Shown here: positions 1 to 8,439 of the stretch, one piece after another | Position numbering within the stretch: the stretch's first letter is position 1 | Layout of the letters: every line of letters starts with the position of its first letter | Origin: Thiobacillus sp. 63-78 | GTDB lineage: Bacteria; Pseudomonadota; Gammaproteobacteria; Burkholderiales; Thiobacillaceae | Assembly (NCBI GenBank): GCA_001899765.1 | Contig: MKWM01000016.1 | Location: 1 to 64,000 of the forward strand | Length of the DNA: 64,000 bases | Direction of reading: 5' to 3' | Notes under the pieces: model-generated | What the model saw: the letters and a program-made list of their open reading frames with translations, nothing else | What the model was told of the DNA's origin: nothing | Databases searched by the model: none | Program-made: the position numbers and the translations under genes

Positions 1-43
1 TGCTTCGCTTGGCGTTTCAGCACGCCTGAATCGAATCCACAAA

Positions 44-77
44 AACAAAACCCCGACTTCGGAAAAAGACGGGGTTT
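44..77 (-). terminator. Intrinsic terminator after the P-type ATPase gene
   Basis: Read on the minus strand, an 8-bp stem (AAACCCCG with CGGGGTTT, plus-strand 48-55 and 70-77) is followed by a T-rich tract (complement of 41-50). It lies 80 bases beyond the ATPase stop codon, in the right orientation to end that transcript. Confidence 0.6.
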
Positions 78-89
78 GTCAGCAGTCTG

Positions 90-115
90 GGGACGCCACG
101 GCGTCCCGTTTTTTT
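90..115 (+). terminator. Intrinsic terminator, plus strand
   Basis: Plus-strand GGGACGCC pairs with GGCGTCCC (90-97 and 100-107) and is followed by a run of seven T. It probably ends a plus-strand gene whose 3' end lies at or before the left edge (an in-frame TGA at 27-29 is possible but too short to support). The stem resembles the hairpin at 3220-3253. Confidence 0.55.
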
Positions 116-159
116 ATGGATCGAATTCCCGGCCCGGCCGTTCAGTGCGGCTTCGTCGC

Positions 160-2892
160 TCAGGCGGGGGCCAGACGCGTGCGCCGGATCACGAATTTTT
201 CCATTTCGGCGACGCAGAATACCAATAGTCCGGCTCCCAGCACCTTGGCCCATTCCCGCGGCGACAGATCGGTGGAGCCAAAGATGGCCTGCATGACCGG
301 GGCGTGCGTGTAGGCAATCTGCAGCGGAATGCAGGCGGCAATCGCAAGCAGCACATAACGGTTACCGGTCAGGCCTGTCCAGTTCGTGACAGGCGCAAAG
401 ATGTAGCGGCTGTTGAGGAGGTAGAACATTTCCGCCGCCACCACCGCGTTGACAGCCATCGTGCGCGCCGTTTCGAGGCCGGTGCCGTCGCGCAATTCCC
501 ACAGGAACAGGCCGAGCGCCCCGGTCATCATCAGGATGGAAACCATCAGCACCCGCCAGATAAAGAAGCGGGAGAGCAGGGCTTCTCCGGGCGGCCGCGG
601 AGGGCGGTTCATGATGCCGCGCTCCGCCGGTTCGAAGGCCAGGGCCAGGCCCAGGGTGCTGGAGGTGACCATGTTGATCCACAACACCTGCGCCGGAGTG
701 AGCGGCAGGGCCAGCTCGAACAGGATGGCCGCGATGACCACCAGCGCCTCGCCACCGTTGGTCGGCAGCATGAACAGGATGAACTTCTTCAGGTTGTCGT
801 AGACCGCCCGGCCTTCACGCACGGCGGTCGCGATGGTCGCGAAGTTATCGTCAGTCAGCACCATGTCGGCGGCTTCCTTGGCCGCTTCGGTACCTTTCAT
901 GCCCATGGCCACGCCAACGTCGGCGCGTTTCAGCGCAGGCGCATCGTTCACGCCGTCGCCGGTCATCGCCACCACCTGGCCGCCGTCCTGCAGGGCCTGC
1001 ACCAGTCGCAGCTTGTGCTCCGGGCTGGCACGGGCAAACACGTCGACCTCCATTGCCACGCGACGCAGGTCAGCGTCGTCCATCGTGGCGACCTCGGCCC
1101 CGGTGATCGCAGGCTTGCCTATGCCGATGGCGAGCTGCGCACCGATGGCACGCGCCGTTTCACCGTGGTCGCCGGTAATCATCTTGACCTGGATGCCGGC
1201 GCGATGGCACTCGTGAACGGCGCGGATGGCTTCCTCGCGCGGCGGATCGATGAGCCCCACCATGGCCAGCAGCGTGTATCCCGACTTCATGACGGAAAAG
1301 TCCAGTCTGGTCCCCTCCGGCGCCGTGCGTTTGCAGGCGAGTGCAAGCAGACGCAAGCCCTGGGCCGCCGTTGCGGTCGCCAGACGGTGCCAGGTGTCGA
1401 TATCCAGCGGTGACGCCCCGCCATCGTGATTCATCTGGGTGGTGCACATGTCGAGAATGCGCTCGGGAGCGCCTTTGACGAAAATCCAGGGCTCACCGTC
1501 GCTATCGCGATGATGGGTGGCCATGAAACGATGCTGCGATTCGAACGGGATGACGTCGAGCCGCGGCCACGCCGCATCGCCGACGTGCTGCGTGAATCCG
1601 GCCTTGCCGCCCAGCACGAGCAACGCGCCCTCGGTCGGATCGCCCTCGACCCGCCACACGCCGTCTTCCTCGCGCAGGCGGGCGTCGTTGCACAGCACGC
1701 CGGCACGGGCCGCCATCGATAGCGCCGGGTAATGATCGGCATCGACGATGTTGCCCGCGATGCTGAAGTCCCCACCCGGGGCATAACCGATCCCGCCGAC
1801 CTCGAACACATGATCCGCGCAGATCACGCGCTGAACGGTCATTTCGTTGCGGGTCAGCGTGCCGGTCTTGTCGGAGCAGATCACCGTCACCGATCCCAGG
1901 GTCTCGACGGCGGGCAGACGCCGAATGATCGCGTTGTGCCGTGCCATGCGCTGCACCCCGAGCGCCAGGGTAACGGTCATGATCGCCGGCAGCCCCTCCG
2001 GAATGGCCGAGGCGGCCAGCGCCACCACCATCATGAACATTTCCGAGGGGGCATGGCTGCGCCACAGGACGCCGAGCACGAAGATCACAGCGGACATCGC
2101 AACGATGGCCAACGCCAGCAAACGGCCGAAGCGGTCTATCTGGCGCAGCAGCGGCGTGGACAGAATCCGGATGCCAGCGATCATCTGGTTGATCTTGCCC
2201 AGTTCGGTCATGTGGCTGGTCGCGACGACGATCCCCGTGGCCTGACCATAAACCACCAGGGTGCCCGAATAGGCCATGCCATATCGGTCGCCCAGTGGGG
2301 TATCGGCCGCCACGGCCTCGGTCGTCTTCTCGGCCGGCAGGGATTCGCCGGTCAGCGCAGCTTCCTCGACACGCAATTCCCTGACTGAAACCAGACGCAA
2401 GTCCGCCGGAACACGGTCGCCCGAAACCAGGGCGACCAGATCGCCCGGCACCAGGTCGGCGGCATCGATCTCGCGGTGGCTGCCGTCGCGGATCACCGTC
2501 GCATGGGGGGACAGCATCGCGCGGATCGCATCGAGCGCGGCCTCGGCTTTGCCTTCCTGGATGAAACCGAGGATCGCGTTGATGACCACGGCGGCCAGCA
2601 ACACGCCGGTGTCGATCCAGTGACCCAGAAACGCGGTGATGACCGCCGCCCCCATCATCACGTAAAGCAGGACGTTGTGGAACTGCATGAGCAGGCGCAT
2701 CAGGGGGCCGCGGCGCTTCGGCGGCACCAGACGGTTCGGCCCATATTGAGCGATGCGCCTGGCCGCTTCGGCATCGCTCAGACCTTTCGTTCCGGTTTGC
2801 AGTGCCTTTTGGACCTCTGCGGGAGTCAGGGTGTGCCAGTTTGCTGGCTGTGGATCGACGGTATTGGAATGTGAGTGGGTGTGGCGCGCCAA
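160..2892 (-). CDS. Cation-translocating P-type ATPase (type II, Ca2+/Na+ type)
   Basis: About 910-residue inner-membrane ion pump that uses ATP through an aspartyl-phosphate intermediate. It has an N-terminal cation-ATPase domain, the actuator motif TGES, the M4 motif PEGLPA, the phosphorylation loop SDKTGTLT, the hinge TGDGVNDAPAL, and C-terminal membrane helices with an INMVT segment as in type II ATPases. The PEGLPA motif points to Ca2+-like or Na+-like cations rather than heavy metals; the ion is inferred. I chose the TTG at 2892 because GGAGC lies six bases upstream; a TTG at 2952 is the longest option, and no ATG occurs before the first helices. It is a single-gene unit, with a His-rich stretch near the N terminus. 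Confidence 0.93.
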   Translation of the reverse strand: MARHTHSHSNTVDPQPANWHTLTPAEVQKALQTGTKGLSDAEAARRIAQYGPNRLVPPKRRGPLMRLLMQFHNVLLYVMMGAAVITAFLGHWIDTGVLLAAVVINAILGFIQEGKAEAALDAIRAMLSPHATVIRDGSHREIDAADLVPGDLVALVSGDRVPADLRLVSVRELRVEEAALTGESLPAEKTTEAVAADTPLGDRYGMAYSGTLVVYGQATGIVVATSHMTELGKINQMIAGIRILSTPLLRQIDRFGRLLALAIVAMSAVIFVLGVLWRSHAPSEMFMMVVALAASAIPEGLPAIMTVTLALGVQRMARHNAIIRRLPAVETLGSVTVICSDKTGTLTRNEMTVQRVICADHVFEVGGIGYAPGGDFSIAGNIVDADHYPALSMAARAGVLCNDARLREEDGVWRVEGDPTEGALLVLGGKAGFTQHVGDAAWPRLDVIPFESQHRFMATHHRDSDGEPWIFVKGAPERILDMCTTQMNHDGGASPLDIDTWHRLATATAAQGLRLLALACKRTAPEGTRLDFSVMKSGYTLLAMVGLIDPPREEAIRAVHECHRAGIQVKMITGDHGETARAIGAQLAIGIGKPAITGAEVATMDDADLRRVAMEVDVFARASPEHKLRLVQALQDGGQVVAMTGDGVNDAPALKRADVGVAMGMKGTEAAKEAADMVLTDDNFATIATAVREGRAVYDNLKKFILFMLPTNGGEALVVIAAILFELALPLTPAQVLWINMVTSSTLGLALAFEPAERGIMNRPPRPPGEALLSRFFIWRVLMVSILMMTGALGLFLWELRDGTGLETARTMAVNAVVAAEMFYLLNSRYIFAPVTNWTGLTGNRYVLLAIAACIPLQIAYTHAPVMQAIFGSTDLSPREWAKVLGAGLLVFCVAEMEKFVIRRTRLAPA

Positions 2893-2952
2893 GGTATCGC
2901 TCCATTCGTGAATGGTGAAAGGGATGGTGATGCACTTGCCGCAACGGGGCAA

Positions 2953-3219
2953 GATGCAAGCTTGCGCGTGACCTGGCCACGCGTGCAGGGCGTTTGATCG
3001 TCCGTCGGCAGGACGCTCCCATGCCCCGGCCCCGCACGCTGCCTGCCGCGACCGATTTCCCGGCCCGGCGCGCCAGGCGCGGGAGCGTGCCGCAGCGTGA
3101 AACGGGGCAGTTTGACGAGACCAAGGGTTTTCAGTCTGGAGAGATGCAGAAGCGTGACGACAAGGGCGAACTCGACCCCAAGGTCAACTCATCGTCGGCT
3201 TGCCGATATCTGACGCTGG
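2953..3219. other. Intergenic stretch without a recognised gene
   Basis: Between the ATPase and the restriction-modification island. A short plus-strand frame (2994-3251) has no recognisable domain and no good ribosome site. I see no RNA gene here. The hairpin and palindrome that follow are listed separately. Confidence 0.5.
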
Positions 3220-3253
3220 AATCAAACGGGACGCTGCGGCGTCCCGTTTGATT
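3220..3253. repeat. 15-bp perfect inverted repeat (hairpin)
   Basis: AATCAAACGGGACGC at 3220-3234 and its exact reverse complement at 3239-3253, separated by TGCG. The core (GGGACGC...GCGTCCCGTTT) resembles the terminator-like hairpin at 90-107. No T-run follows on either strand, so it is a weak terminator candidate. It marks the left side of the restriction-modification island. Confidence 0.6.
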
Positions 3254-3303
3254 CACAGATAGCGACGTCTGCCAGAAAATACCCAGAAAATACGTTGCGT
3301 CTG

Positions 3304-3331
3304 AAAAAAGATCTTTATAAAGATCTTTTTT
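3304..3331. promoter_or_regulatory. 28-bp perfect palindrome with two AGATCT sites upstream of the methyltransferase
   Basis: AAAAAAGATCTTTA at 3304-3317 is followed directly by its reverse complement at 3318-3331. The two arms carry AGATCT at 3309-3314 and 3321-3326. A -10-like TATACA follows at 3335-3340, ten bases before the methyltransferase ATG, and another -10-like TATAAA sits at the centre of the palindrome. It is probably an operator for the restriction-modification system. AGATCT is the BglII recognition sequence, and the neighbouring nuclease looks BglII/BstYI-like. Confidence 0.7.
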
Positions 3332-3349
3332 AAGTATACAGTTCGCCTC

Positions 3350-4213
3350 ATGTCGAACCGACCTCTCCGCCCCGAAAACGGGCCGCCTCCCCTTCCTGAG
3401 ATCGCCGGGGGATTCTCCACGGTTCTTGCCGACCCGCCTTGGCGATTCGCCAATCGAACTGGAAAGGTCGCCCCGGAACATCGGCGACTCGATCGCTATT
3501 CTACGATGTCATTGGAGGCGATCAAGGCAATGGATGTGGAAAGCATCCTCGCCCCGAAAGCCCATCTATATCTCTGGGTTCCGAACGCCTTGCTGCCTGA
3601 CGGGCTCGAGGTTATGAAGGCTTGGGGGTTCCGCTATGTGTCGAATATCGTTTGGGCCAAGAGGCGCAAAGACGGTGGTCCGGACGGGCGGGGCGTGGGG
3701 TTCTATTTTCGCAATGTTACGGAGTTACTGCTGTTCGGCGTTCATGGATCGATGCGCACGCTTGCACCGGGTAGAACTCAGGTCAATATGATCGAGACAC
3801 GGAAACGCGAACACTCCCGCAAGCCGGACGAGCAGTATGCCCTGATTGAATCGTGTTCTCCGGGGGCCTACCTCGAGTTATTCGCACGCCACGCGAGATC
3901 AGGGTGGTCCGCCTGGGGCGATGAATCGTCCGATGAAGTCACCCCGCGGGGGGGTATTCACAAGGGATATGAGGGGGGGCCGATATTGCCATCCTTGCTT
4001 CCAAACGAACATCTTGATCCTGACAGGGCGTCCGCTATCGGACTGGAACTGCGAACTCGATACGAGGCCGGGATGAGCGTGAGGCAGCTTGCGGATGAGA
4101 CAGGATATTCAATACAGCGTATTCGTACGTTGTTGAGTGCGTCAGGCGTCGCCATGCGTCCCCGGGGGCGCAACACACAACTCGCTCAATTCGACATGTT
4201 TCACGCGGAATAA
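3350..4213 (+). CDS. MT-A70 family adenine-N6 DNA methyltransferase of a type II R-M system
   Basis: 287 residues. It should transfer a methyl group from S-adenosylmethionine to adenine in a restriction site. The catalytic motif DPPW is at residues 28-31, followed by the MT-A70 pattern LYLWVPN and a later TELLLFG strand. Residues about 242-267 (VRQLADETGYSIQRIRTLL) look like a helix-turn-helix, an unusual C-terminal addition that could bind DNA and autoregulate. The start has no Shine-Dalgarno; a -10-like TATACA 15-10 bases upstream suggests a leaderless or nearly leaderless mRNA. The 3' end overlaps the convergent nuclease gene by 13 bases. The codon bias is less GC-rich than in neighbouring genes, which fits horizontal acquisition. 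Specificity AGATCT or RGATCY is inferred from the partner nuclease and the palindrome. Confidence 0.88.
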   Translation: MSNRPLRPENGPPPLPEIAGGFSTVLADPPWRFANRTGKVAPEHRRLDRYSTMSLEAIKAMDVESILAPKAHLYLWVPNALLPDGLEVMKAWGFRYVSNIVWAKRRKDGGPDGRGVGFYFRNVTELLLFGVHGSMRTLAPGRTQVNMIETRKREHSRKPDEQYALIESCSPGAYLELFARHARSGWSAWGDESSDEVTPRGGIHKGYEGGPILPSLLPNEHLDPDRASAIGLELRTRYEAGMSVRQLADETGYSIQRIRTLLSASGVAMRPRGRNTQLAQFDMFHAE

Positions 4214-4905
4214 GGCTGGCCGTTCCATGTGGCCTGGGTTGCCGCAACCACCAGGAGCGGGCAGGTTCCCATCACGCCACGTCGTACACGGAGCGCAGCT
4301 TTTTCCAGGTTGGTTGTGGTGGACGTGGACAGATCCACGGGTAGCCGCGGGTTGCGTTGGCCAATGGGCAGGGTTTCCTGATAAGACGCCCAAATCCGAT
4401 TCGCAAGTTCCTTTAGTGCGAGCCTGTCCTGCGTAATCAGCACCGCTGCTGAAATCACCCCAGCCTCGTGCCAGGCCCGGTATGCGGACAGGTCACGATC
4501 CAGGTTGCCGTCTTTGGCATTCCACTCGACGTCCAAAGCCACGCGCCCCTTGAAGTTATCCACCAGATAACCCTCCTGTTCCGTTGGCGGCAGCCTATCC
4601 ACCACATTGCCGTTCTTCGCGATCAGAACACCTTGGGTCGATAGGTCTACACGAATTTCTCGCCAACCTCGTTGAGAGAACAGGCCATCAATTTCCTGCG
4701 CGATGTCACCGCGGTTTCCCCCGCTTTTTAACCAGCGGGCAGGATCAAGAGAGAAGGAGGCTAGAACTTCAGTGATATCGCGCCATTCTTCGGGGCAAAC
4801 AGCCCGCAGTACTGCGGCGGCCGAGCTTGTCTCAAGGAACGCCCAGCGAGCACGGATTGCCGGGTCCAGAACGAGTGGATCCTCGTAGGTGTTTGTATCG
4901 TACAT
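4201..4905 (-). CDS. Type II restriction endonuclease, BglII/BstYI-like
   Basis: 234 residues, close to BglII (223) and BstYI (203). The best motif is DVEWNAKDGNLDRDL at 125-139, which resembles the catalytic strand of the BglII family (acidic pair followed by Glu-x3-Lys-like spacing, then a conserved Arg-Asp-Leu). GDIAQEIDGLFSQRGW at 66-81 fits the family's helical segment. It faces the methyltransferase gene and overlaps its 3' end by 13 bases, so the two transcripts collide, a layout common in R-M pairs. It lacks a strong ribosome site at the ATG at 4905. The family call rests on motif memory; recognition of AGATCT or RGATCY would follow from it but is not shown. Confidence 0.75.
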   Translation of the reverse strand: MYDTNTYEDPLVLDPAIRARWAFLETSSAAAVLRAVCPEEWRDITEVLASFSLDPARWLKSGGNRGDIAQEIDGLFSQRGWREIRVDLSTQGVLIAKNGNVVDRLPPTEQEGYLVDNFKGRVALDVEWNAKDGNLDRDLSAYRAWHEAGVISAAVLITQDRLALKELANRIWASYQETLPIGQRNPRLPVDLSTSTTTNLEKAALRVRRGVMGTCPLLVVAATQATWNGQPYSA

Positions 4906-5161
4906 AAGCTAGAAGTCCGCCGTTGGAACCCTTGTCAGGAAAAGCCCCCCGAGTGTCTCATGGATGACGCGCCTGCTTCAGCGAAAGTCGAAGCGGCTAC
5001 GGGCTTTCCAGGAATTTCGACGCCCCGGCCTCATAGGTCATCTTTACCGATCCAAAGCAGCTTGCGAACAAGCACGGAATTGAGTCCCGTGGCGAATTCG
5101 CGTCGATTCCGTCCTTTGCATCTTCACTGGAATGCAAAAGCTCCCCCTTTTTCTCCAAGGC

Positions 5162-7144
5162 TTAGCCGAGCATCGCCTTCAATGCCGCCAGCCGGTCGCT
5201 GCCGCTGGCCTTGGCTTCTGCGGTGGTGGGTTTCTCCGGCTGGCGCACGTCGTCGCCGAGTTCGTCGATGAAGCGCGAGGGGTCGCAGGCGACCGATTCG
5301 CGGGCGCGCTTGCGGCGCGAGCAGTACGACAGGGTGAGCGACTTCTTTGCACGGGTGACGCCGACGTACATCAGGCGGCGTTCTTCTTCCAGGCGGCCTT
5401 CGTCGACCGCGTCGCGGTGCGGCAGGATGTTTTCTTCGACGCCGACCAGGAACACATGGCCGAATTCCAGGCCCTTGGCGGCGTGCAGGGTGGATAGCCG
5501 CACGGCGTCGGGCTCTTGCTCTTCGCGGCCTTCGAGCAGGGTGATCAGCGCGATGGTCTGCGTCAGTTGCAACAGATCCTTCTCGTCCTCCTCGCCTTTC
5601 TTCGCGATCCAGGCGGCGAACTCCAGCACGTTGTTCCACTTGCCCTGCGCCGCGCGCTGGTCGTCCTGGTCGAACAGATAGATTTCGTAGTCGATGATCT
5701 TCAGCAGGTCGTTCAGCAGTTCGCCGGCCGGCTCGCGGACAATCCGTTCCTCGAAGCGGTTGATGAACTGACAGAACTCGGTGAGCGGCGCCAGCTGGCG
5801 CTCGCCGATCTGCGACGCGGCGGCGGCGGAGAACACCGCCTCGAACAGGCTGACGTGCAGGGTGGCGGCGACCTGGCCGAGCTTTTCCAGCGTGGCCGCG
5901 CCGATGCCGCGCTTCGGCGTGGTGACGGCGCGGATGAAGGCGGGATCGTCGTCGCTGTTGGCGATCAGGCGCAGGTAGGCAATCACGTCTTTGATTTCGG
6001 CGCGGTCGAAGAACGACTGCCCGCCCGACAGCTGGTAGGGCACTTTCTCGTTCCGCAGCGCCTGCTCGAACACGCGCGCCTGGTAGTTGCCGCGATAGAG
6101 GATGGCGTAGTCGCGCCATTCGGTGCGGTGCTGGAATTTGTGCGACAGCAGACGCATCACCACCGATTCGGCCTCGTGCTCGTCGTCCCGGGTCGGCATC
6201 ACCTGGATCGCGTCGCCGACGCCGAGCTCGCTCCACAGGCGCTTTTCGAACAGCTTGGGGTTGTTGGCGATAAGGGCGTTGGCGGCCTTGAGGATGCGAA
6301 TCGTCGAGCGGTAGTTCTGCTCCAGCTTGATCACGTGCAGATGCGGGTAGTCCTCGTTGAGTTGCCTGAGGTTGTCGGCCGAGGCGCCGCGCCAGCCGTA
6401 GATCGCCTGGTCGTCGTCGCCGACCGCGGTAAACGCGGCGCGCACGCCGGTGAGCTTCTGCAGCAGGCGGTACTGGGCGACGTTGGTGTCCTGGTATTCG
6501 TCGACGAGGATGTGGCGCAGGCGGTTCTGCCACTTTTCGCGCAGTTCAAGGTGGGTATCCAGCAGTTCCGCCGGCAGGCGGATGAGGTCGTCGAAATCCA
6601 CCGCCTGATAGGCGCGCAGGGTCGCATCGTAGCGGTCGTAGATTTTGGCGTAGACGCGCGCGTTGTCGTCCTCGGCGGCGGCGAGCGCGGCGGCGGGCGA
6701 CTGCAGCGCGTTCTTCCACAGCGAGATGCGGCCCACCGCGCGACGGATTTCCTGCTTGTCGGTGGTCTTGAGGATGTCCGACACGATGCCGGCGGCGTCG
6801 GCCGAATCGAGAATGGAAAACGCCGGCTTCAGCTCGGCGAACTTGGCGTCCTCGCGCAGCATCCTGAGGCCCATCGAGTGGAAGGTGGTGACGATCAGGC
6901 CCTTGGTGTTGACGTTCTGCGTCAGTTTCGAAGCGCGTTCCTGCATCTCGCGTGCGGCCTTGTTGGTGAAGGTAATGGCGGCGATCGAGCCCGGCTTGTA
7001 GCCGCACTCGCCGATCAGATACGCGATCTTGTGGGTGATCACCCGGGTCTTGCCGGAGCCGGCGCCGGCCAGCACCAGCAATGGACCGTCGAGATATTTC
7101 GCCGCTTCGCGCTGCGGCGGATTCAACGCGGCAAGCAGGCTCAT
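5162..7144 (-). CDS. rep: ATP-dependent DNA helicase Rep (UvrD/Rep superfamily 1)
   Basis: 660 residues from the ATG at 7144, the usual Rep length. SF1A 3'-5' helicase that moves along single-stranded DNA and clears protein blocks ahead of replication forks. Visible motifs: Q motif LNPPQREA, Walker A AGAGSGKT, motif Ia FTNKAAREM, Walker B VDEYQDTN, motif III DDDQAIYGWRGA, motif IV LEQNYRS, motif V TLHAAKGLE and motif VI YVGVTRAKK. The start ATG overlaps the stop of the upstream thioredoxin-fold gene as ATGA, so translation is probably coupled. A longer frame opens to 7594 but reads through that upstream gene and has no helicase similarity there. Confidence 0.95.
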   Translation of the reverse strand: MSLLAALNPPQREAAKYLDGPLLVLAGAGSGKTRVITHKIAYLIGECGYKPGSIAAITFTNKAAREMQERASKLTQNVNTKGLIVTTFHSMGLRMLREDAKFAELKPAFSILDSADAAGIVSDILKTTDKQEIRRAVGRISLWKNALQSPAAALAAAEDDNARVYAKIYDRYDATLRAYQAVDFDDLIRLPAELLDTHLELREKWQNRLRHILVDEYQDTNVAQYRLLQKLTGVRAAFTAVGDDDQAIYGWRGASADNLRQLNEDYPHLHVIKLEQNYRSTIRILKAANALIANNPKLFEKRLWSELGVGDAIQVMPTRDDEHEAESVVMRLLSHKFQHRTEWRDYAILYRGNYQARVFEQALRNEKVPYQLSGGQSFFDRAEIKDVIAYLRLIANSDDDPAFIRAVTTPKRGIGAATLEKLGQVAATLHVSLFEAVFSAAAASQIGERQLAPLTEFCQFINRFEERIVREPAGELLNDLLKIIDYEIYLFDQDDQRAAQGKWNNVLEFAAWIAKKGEEDEKDLLQLTQTIALITLLEGREEQEPDAVRLSTLHAAKGLEFGHVFLVGVEENILPHRDAVDEGRLEEERRLMYVGVTRAKKSLTLSYCSRRKRARESVACDPSRFIDELGDDVRQPEKPTTAEAKASGSDRLAALKAMLG

Positions 7145-7533
7145 GCGGTGCCGAATTCGCGCTCGAGATACGCGTTGATATCGTCGGACTCGTACAGCCA
7201 GGTCACGCTGCCGTGGGCATCGCTGATGGCGAGGCAGGGCACCTGCGGCTTGCCGCCGCCGGCGATGAGCGCGTCGCGGTGCGGGCCTGCGTGCTGCGCG
7301 TCGCGCAACTCGATGTCGAGCGACAGCCGCCGGATCGTGCGCCGGGTCTTGAGGCAGAACGGACAGGCGGGATAGTGATACAGCGCCAGCTTGCGTGTGC
7401 GGGCATCGACTGCCTGCTGTGCGGCAGCAGAGCGCACGATGCCTTTCGGGCGTGTCAGCCAATAGCCCGCGATCATGAAAGGGGCAAGGAGGAGACGCAG
7501 GGTTCTGAAAAACAGGCGGATCAGGGGTTTCAT
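7141..7533 (-). CDS. Membrane-anchored glutaredoxin/GST N-terminal domain protein
   Basis: 130 residues. Residues 1-25 are basic then hydrophobic and look like an uncleaved membrane anchor. The rest is a thioredoxin-fold domain with the redox motif CPFC (in YPACPFCLKTRR), a cis-Pro segment (PQVPCLAI) and the C-terminal YESDDINAYLEREF typical of glutaredoxin/GST_N proteins. It probably acts as a small thiol reductase facing the cytoplasm; the substrate is unknown. The start ATG at 7533 is preferred over one at 7548. Its stop overlaps the rep start (ATGA). Divergent from apaH. Confidence 0.82.
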   Translation of the reverse strand: MKPLIRLFFRTLRLLLAPFMIAGYWLTRPKGIVRSAAAQQAVDARTRKLALYHYPACPFCLKTRRTIRRLSLDIELRDAQHAGPHRDALIAGGGKPQVPCLAISDAHGSVTWLYESDDINAYLEREFGTA

Positions 7534-7614
7534 GGCGCAGGCGTACAAGAGGTTCAGGCGGGAGCGCTATGATGGGGGTCAACACAGCGTACACATGTTC
7601 AAAGCGTATTTTAT

Positions 7615-8439
7615 ATGTCCACCTATGCCATTGGCGATCCTCAGGGGTGTCAAACCTCGCTTTTGCGTTTGCTCGATGAAGTGAAATTCGATCCGGCCGC
7701 CGACCGGCTGTGGCTGGTCGGCGATCTGGTCAACCGTGGGCCGGATTCGCTGGCGGTGTTGCGCTTCGTCAAAAACCTGGGAAGCACGGCCATCAGCGTG
7801 CTCGGCAATCACGATTTGCACCTGCTGGCGCTGGCCGAAGGCTACGGCCGCGCGCACAAAGGCGACACGCTCGACGCGGTGCTGGCGGCGCCCGACCGCG
7901 ACGAACTGCTGCACTGGCTGCGTCAGCGCAAACTGGCCTGGCGTGAAGGCGATTTCCTGATGGTGCATGCGGGCGTGCTGCCGGGCTGGACGCTGGACGA
8001 TACGATGCAGCGGGCGGCCGAGGCCGAGGCGGTGCTGCATGGGGCGCATTACCGTGATTTCTTCGCGCAGATGTACGGCAACGCGCCGGTGGCCTGGGAT
8101 GGGGATTTGCAGGGTGTCGAGCGGCTACGCGTCATCGTCAACGCCTTCACCCGGCTGCGCTACTGCACGCCGACGGGCGAGATGGAATTCCACCACAAGG
8201 GCGCGCCCGGCACGCAGCCGGCCGGCTGGCTGCCGTGGTTCGAGGTGCCGGGGCGGCAGAGCGCGGCGGCGACGCTGGTGTTCGGCCACTGGTCGACGCT
8301 CGGGCTGGTCAACCGCCCCGGCCTGATCGCGCTGGATACCGGCTGCCTGTGGGGCGGCAAGCTGAGCGCGGTCAGGCTGGAGGACCGCCAGGCGTTTGCG
8401 GTGCAGTGTCCGCAGATGCAGCATCCCGGCCGCCCGTAA
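7615..8439 (+). CDS. apaH: Symmetrical bis(5'-nucleosyl)-tetraphosphatase ApaH
   Basis: 274 residues. Cytoplasmic metallophosphatase that splits Ap4A symmetrically into two ADP and can decap Np4-capped RNA. The calcineurin-like motifs are intact: GDPQGC at the N terminus, [10 protein letters not shown], and GNHD. The length matches E. coli ApaH (280). The ATG at 7615 gives the canonical N terminus [10 protein letters not shown], although no clear Shine-Dalgarno precedes it. The last 68 bases overlap the convergent acyltransferase gene. Confidence 0.96.
   Translation: MSTYAIGDPQGCQTSLLRLLDEVKFDPAADRLWLVGDLVNRGPDSLAVLRFVKNLGSTAISVLGNHDLHLLALAEGYGRAHKGDTLDAVLAAPDRDELLHWLRQRKLAWREGDFLMVHAGVLPGWTLDDTMQRAAEAEAVLHGAHYRDFFAQMYGNAPVAWDGDLQGVERLRVIVNAFTRLRYCTPTGEMEFHHKGAPGTQPAGWLPWFEVPGRQSAAATLVFGHWSTLGLVNRPGLIALDTGCLWGGKLSAVRLEDRQAFAVQCPQMQHPGRP

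Noticed and set aside
1-29. Possible 3' end of a plus-strand gene
   Set aside because: A TGA at 27-29 is in an open frame and a plus-strand terminator follows, but eight codons give no identity.
4960-5271. Small plus-strand frame of 103 codons in the nuclease-rep gap
   Set aside because: Overlaps rep, has no ribosome site and a Pro/Arg/Ser-rich shadow-like composition.
5516-7375. 619-codon plus-strand frame
   Set aside because: Antisense shadow of rep, composition rich in Arg/Gly/Val as expected from the opposite strand.
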